From Armatimonadota bacterium (GTDB lineage Bacteria > Armatimonadota > Fimbriimonadia > Fimbriimonadales > Fimbriimonadaceae), in NCBI GenBank assembly GCA_020161505.1, contig JAIUNY010000010.1, forward strand, positions 1 to 64,000: DNA of 64,000 bases, written 5' to 3'. A program made the translations under genes and the position numbers. How positions within the stretch are numbered: position 1 is the first letter of the stretch; every line of letters starts with the position of its first letter. This document shows, in pieces, positions 61,100-64,000 of the stretch. Below the pieces are notes generated by a model, which was not told the DNA's origin, searched no databases, and saw only the letters and a program-made list of their open reading frames with translations.

Positions 61100-62503
61100 T
61101 CAGAAGTCGGCTTGGCCCGGTGTGCGGTGGAACGGGATCACGTCGCGGATGTTCTTCATGCCCGTGAGGTACATCACCAGGCGCTCGAACCCGAGACCGA
61201 ATCCGCTGTGGGGGGCGCTCCCGAATCGTCGCAGATCGAGGTACCACCAGTAGGCTTCCAGCGGCAGACCAAGTTCAACGATCCGGCTCTCCAGCACGTC
61301 GAGGCGATCCTCCCGTTGCGATCCGCCGATGAGTTCGCCGATGCGCGGTACCAGCACGTCCATCGCCCGCACGGTTTGCCCATCGTCGTTGCCGTACATG
61401 TAAAACGCCTTGATCTCCTTGGGGTAGTCCGTGACGATGACCGGGCGGCCGATTTTCTTCTCGGTTAGCCATCGTTCGTGCTCGCTCTGGAGATCGCTGC
61501 CCCAGTCGCAGGGGAATTCGAAGTTTTCGCCGCTGGCTTCGAGGAGCTTGATCGCTTCGGTGTAGGTGAGTCGCTCAAATCCGCTGTTGACGACGTGCTC
61601 CAGGGTCTGAAGGAGTTCGGGCTCGATGCGCTTGTTGAAGAAATCAAGGTCGGGGCCGCAGTGGTCGAGGACATCCCCGATGACTTCGCGCACGAATTCT
61701 TCCGCTAGATTCATGTCCCCCTCGATGTCGCAGAACGCCATCTCCGGCTCGATCATCCAGAACTCGGCGAGGTGGCGCGGAGTGTTGGAATTCTCCGCTC
61801 GGAAAGTCGGGCCAAAGGTGTAAACGTTGGTCAGGCCAAGAGCGTGAGTCTCGACGTTGAGCTGCCCGGAGACCGTGAGGTAGGCGGGTTTGCCAAAGAA
61901 GTCGTTCGCCGGATCGGTGTCTTTCAGTCGGAACTGGGTGCCCTCGGGGGTCGGCTCAGCTTCCAGGAGTGTCGACACCGCGAACATCGCTCCCGCGCCT
62001 TCGCAATCGCTGGCGGTAATGATGGGGGTGTGAATCCAGTTGAAACCGCGCTCCTGGAAGAATCGGTGGACGGCGTAGCTGGCTCGGTTCCGAACGCGCA
62101 TCACCGCTCCGAATGTGTTGCCCCGCACCCGAAGGTGGGCGATTTCGCGCAGAAACTCAAAGCTTGCGCCTTTCTTTTGCAAGGGGTAACTGGCGGGATC
62201 GGCTTCGCCGTAGATCGTGATGGTCTCGCCTCGGAGCTCGACCGCTTGTCCCGCCGCCGGGCTTTCGACGAGTTCGCCTGCGAACATCACGCAGGCTCCG
62301 GTGCTCACGCGCTTGAGGTCTTCATCTGGGAGGGTTCCGGCTTCGATCACCACTTGAAGGTCGGTGAAGCAGGAGCCGTCATTCAGTTGGACAAAACTCA
62401 CGCCTTTGCTGTCGCGCTTGGTTTTCACCCAGCCGTAAGCCTCCACTCGCTCGCCAGGGGTTTTGGCGAGGATGTCCTTGATCGTCGTGCGTCGGTAGTC
62501 CAT
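61100..62503 (-). CDS. asnS: Asparaginyl-tRNA synthetase
   Basis: The 467-residue class II synthetase has an N-terminal OB-fold ([24 protein letters not shown]), motif 1 region ([15 protein letters not shown]), motif 2 [28 protein letters not shown] and motif 3 [16 protein letters not shown]. The Asn-specific features such as [10 protein letters not shown] and [11 protein letters not shown] are present, which separates it from AspRS. It charges tRNA-Asn. The ABC exporter reading frame opens inside or just after its stop. Confidence 0.95.
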   Translation of the reverse strand: MDYRRTTIKDILAKTPGERVEAYGWVKTKRDSKGVSFVQLNDGSCFTDLQVVIEAGTLPDEDLKRVSTGACVMFAGELVESPAAGQAVELRGETITIYGEADPASYPLQKKGASFEFLREIAHLRVRGNTFGAVMRVRNRASYAVHRFFQERGFNWIHTPIITASDCEGAGAMFAVSTLLEAEPTPEGTQFRLKDTDPANDFFGKPAYLTVSGQLNVETHALGLTNVYTFGPTFRAENSNTPRHLAEFWMIEPEMAFCDIEGDMNLAEEFVREVIGDVLDHCGPDLDFFNKRIEPELLQTLEHVVNSGFERLTYTEAIKLLEASGENFEFPCDWGSDLQSEHERWLTEKKIGRPVIVTDYPKEIKAFYMYGNDDGQTVRAMDVLVPRIGELIGGSQREDRLDVLESRIVELGLPLEAYWWYLDLRRFGSAPHSGFGLGFERLVMYLTGMKNIRDVIPFHRTPGQADF

Positions 62504-62642
62504 TGCTAAGGCGAGAGTTTACTATCCGCACCGAGATTCGGAATGGGTGCCGAGTTTTCCGACTCCGTGACCGGGCGAGTCCCGAACTTTTGGTCGCTCT
62601 GCGCGACGCGCCGGAAACCGAACGTAGGATAAAGTCAAGAAC

Positions 62643-63335
62643 ATGATCACCCCGTATGACTGGCAAGAAGGGATGGGCCACCGCGCCGAATTTGTCGAGG
62701 CCCGCCTCAAAGCTGGAGCTCCGGTGATCGCGGTCTCCATTCCCGATGGCATTCTCCTGGCAACCTATCGAGGGCAAGCCAGCAAGCTCCACGAGATCTA
62801 TGATCGCATTGCCTACAGTGCGATTGGAATGCAGAGTGATGTTGAAGCCATCCGGGTTGCGGCTGTGGAGTTCTGTCATCAGGAAGGATTTCGGAGAAGC
62901 GAAGACGATGTCACTCTCCAGCGTCTCGCGACCCGCATGTCCGAGCCGGTGAAGCGCGCCTTTGGCGATTTCCGGTCGGCGCCCATCGTTGTCCGGAGCT
63001 TGTTCGCCGAGGTAGGCCCGACCCTTGAGGAAGACCTCTACTACATGCTCGATTTCGACGGCGACTATGCCGTGCGGCGGGGAATGAGCATTCTCTCCGG
63101 CAGCAAGGAGGCGTTTGATGCCATGCGCCAAGCCATTCAGGACGTTGATTTCACGAAAATTGCGCGGGTGGATGCAGAGGCTCAGCTCCGAGAAGCCTTG
63201 ATCAAGGGGATGGATCCCGAGGGGGCCGAGGCGGTGAAGGGCGATATGCCGGAGCTTGTGTTCGAATCAGCGATTTTGCGCAGGGATCACCAGACCACGC
63301 GAAAGTTCCTGCGGCTGGCGGATCCCAACATCTGA
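62643..63335 (+). CDS. Proteasome alpha-subunit-like (Ntn-hydrolase fold) protein
   Basis: The 230-residue protein resembles PrcA-type proteasome alpha subunits: RAEFVEARLKAGAPVIAVSIPDGILLATYRG (about 14-44), KLHEIYDRIAYSAIGMQSDVEAIRVAAVEFCHQEGF (about 48-83) and APIVVRSLFAEVG (about 117-129). No N-terminal threonine is exposed, as expected for an alpha rather than a beta subunit. No prcB, pup or ATPase (Mpa/ARC) gene is nearby. TAGGAT at about 62626 lies near the start. The C-terminal 60 residues (IARVDAEAQLREALIKGM...) are an extra alpha-helical tail. Confidence 0.7.
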   Translation: MITPYDWQEGMGHRAEFVEARLKAGAPVIAVSIPDGILLATYRGQASKLHEIYDRIAYSAIGMQSDVEAIRVAAVEFCHQEGFRRSEDDVTLQRLATRMSEPVKRAFGDFRSAPIVVRSLFAEVGPTLEEDLYYMLDFDGDYAVRRGMSILSGSKEAFDAMRQAIQDVDFTKIARVDAEAQLREALIKGMDPEGAEAVKGDMPELVFESAILRRDHQTTRKFLRLADPNI

Positions 63336-63382
63336 CCCAGTGATTGCGCGTGAGTCCACCGACCCGGTTTGAGCCCGGAAAG

Positions 63383-63422
63383 TTAAGCGAGTGTTAATCC
63401 TAACACTCGCTTAATCTTTCCT
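63383..63422 (+). terminator. Perfect 14-bp hairpin between proteasome-like gene and third prepilin
   Basis: TTAAGCGAGTGTTA (63383-63396) and TAACACTCGCTTAA (63401-63414) form a perfect stem with loop ATCC, followed by TCTTTCC. It probably ends the proteasome-like transcript; being 65 bases before the next start, it could also regulate the prepilin. Confidence 0.75.
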
Positions 63423-63479
63423 TAACAGTCCATTTTCACAGTCGAGGAGTTGAGCCCTGCGCTCCCCGGAACTCCTGTC

Positions 63480-64000
63480 ATGAAACGCGCCTTTACCCTC
63501 ATCGAGCTCCTGGTGGTGATTGCGATCATCGCCATCCTCGCTGCCATCCTTTTCCCAGTCTTCGCCCAAGCCAAGAATGCCGCCAAGCAAACGGGCAACG
63601 TCTCGAATCTCAAGCAGATCTCTCTCGCTGGCATTCTTTACGCCGCCGACTACGACGACAACCTGCCGGCCAATGGCTCCACCCAGCTTTTCAATGGTCG
63701 AGTGATCAGCAACGGATCGTGGTACTGGCAGTTCCACTTCCAACCCTATATCAAGAGCAAGATTGGTAACCACAGCCAGCAGAAGCAGGGTGTCTTCGTC
63801 AGCCCCGCTGCTCCGAACGTGAAGCTTCAGTATCTCAGTGAGTCAACTTCTAACCGCCGGGTGACCTTCGCGGAGTCTCAAGGTTGGGATGTTGCTTGGG
63901 GACTCACGCGAACCGTGGACGCGGAGAACCGACCAGCTTTCGCCTACTATGCCACCTACGCGTACAACGAGCACATCGCTGACGAAGCTCCCTCGATGAC
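63480..64000 (+). CDS. Type IV prepilin-like protein, third copy (cut by window edge)
   Basis: The gene starts [13 protein letters not shown] with helix and FPVFAQAK end as in the other two copies, and runs off the window after 173 codons. The visible body contains [16 protein letters not shown], the conserved region after the helix shared by the copies (YLGDNDD, YLSDYDD). A CTTAAC motif at 63421-63426 recurs before the other prepilin genes. The C-terminus is not visible. Confidence 0.85.
   Translation, partial: MKRAFTLIELLVVIAIIAILAAILFPVFAQAKNAAKQTGNVSNLKQISLAGILYAADYDDNLPANGSTQLFNGRVISNGSWYWQFHFQPYIKSKIGNHSQQKQGVFVSPAAPNVKLQYLSESTSNRRVTFAESQGWDVAWGLTRTVDAENRPAFAYYATYAYNEHIADEAPSM

Noticed and set aside
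59758-61167. Open frame of about 470 codons on the plus strand opposite the ABC exporter
   Set aside because: The exporter on the minus strand has all ABC motifs; the plus-strand frame is its shadow.

Overview
The window reads as a GC-rich, gene-dense bacterial chromosome. It is most likely from Armatimonadota, probably Fimbriimonadia. This is inferred from the mix of genes, with no marker-gene phylogeny. The window holds three prepilin-like proteins with the [16 protein letters not shown]...FPVFAQAK N-terminus, two DUF1800 proteins, planctomycete-type small cytochromes c, a Ycf45/SpoIIIAA-R3H ATPase, a proteasome-alpha-like protein, and many genes with a -10-like box almost touching the start codon. 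Nearly all of the sequence is coding on alternating strands. I saw no rRNA, tRNA, CRISPR array or prophage.

Layout. 1-100: apparent 3' end of an insertion sequence with repeated AAGTGTCACGRATGT units. 0.2-7.1 kb: dipeptide epimerase, phosphotransferase, SpoIIIAA-like ATPase, haloperoxidase/PAP2 lipoprotein, NamZ-like muramidase. 7.2-9.4 kb: two prepilins with a small lipoprotein. 9.4-14.4 kb: darA-holB pair, then an envelope-stress cassette (ECF sigma, zinc-finger anti-sigma, RseB-like protein, HtrA protease). 14.5-23 kb: Fur-family regulator, tandem DUF1800 genes, tyrS, glcF-like gene, GH5 glycosidase. 22.99-25.9 kb: a yybP-ykoY (manganese) riboswitch in front of a P-type cation ATPase. 26-34.7 kb: DUF1232 protein, GH4 glycosidase, pdxS, an mhqO-mhqD-like pair behind a palindrome, ftsY, a solitary rplA, an S41 peptidase. 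34.9-41.7 kb: saccharopine-dehydrogenase-like enzyme, a GH-like protein, two cytochromes c, lepA, an orphan C5-cytosine methyltransferase. 41.8-48 kb: an addB-addA-nitrilase operon whose helicase lacks a nuclease domain. 48-54.1 kb: OGT-like TPR glycosyltransferase, aspartylglucosaminidase, a hairpin-rich repeat island, selB. 54.1-57.8 kb: a minus-strand operon of glycosyltransferase, Trm112-like protein, aroQ, M24 peptidase and a degenerate ABC ATPase. 57.9-64 kb: a small membrane protein, two ABC transporter genes, asnS, the proteasome-alpha-like gene, and a third prepilin cut by the window edge.

The main items for follow-up are the manganese riboswitch/ATPase pair, the nuclease-poor AddAB-like complex, the unusual HIGH motif of TyrRS, the isolated proteasome-like subunit, selB without visible partners, a shared GTTGC-N4-GCAAC dyad in front of two operons, and a dispersed stem-loop repeat family (CCCGACCC-TGAA-GGGTCGGG followed by GCACC) in four intergenic sites. 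Names were assigned by reading motifs; no database search was run.
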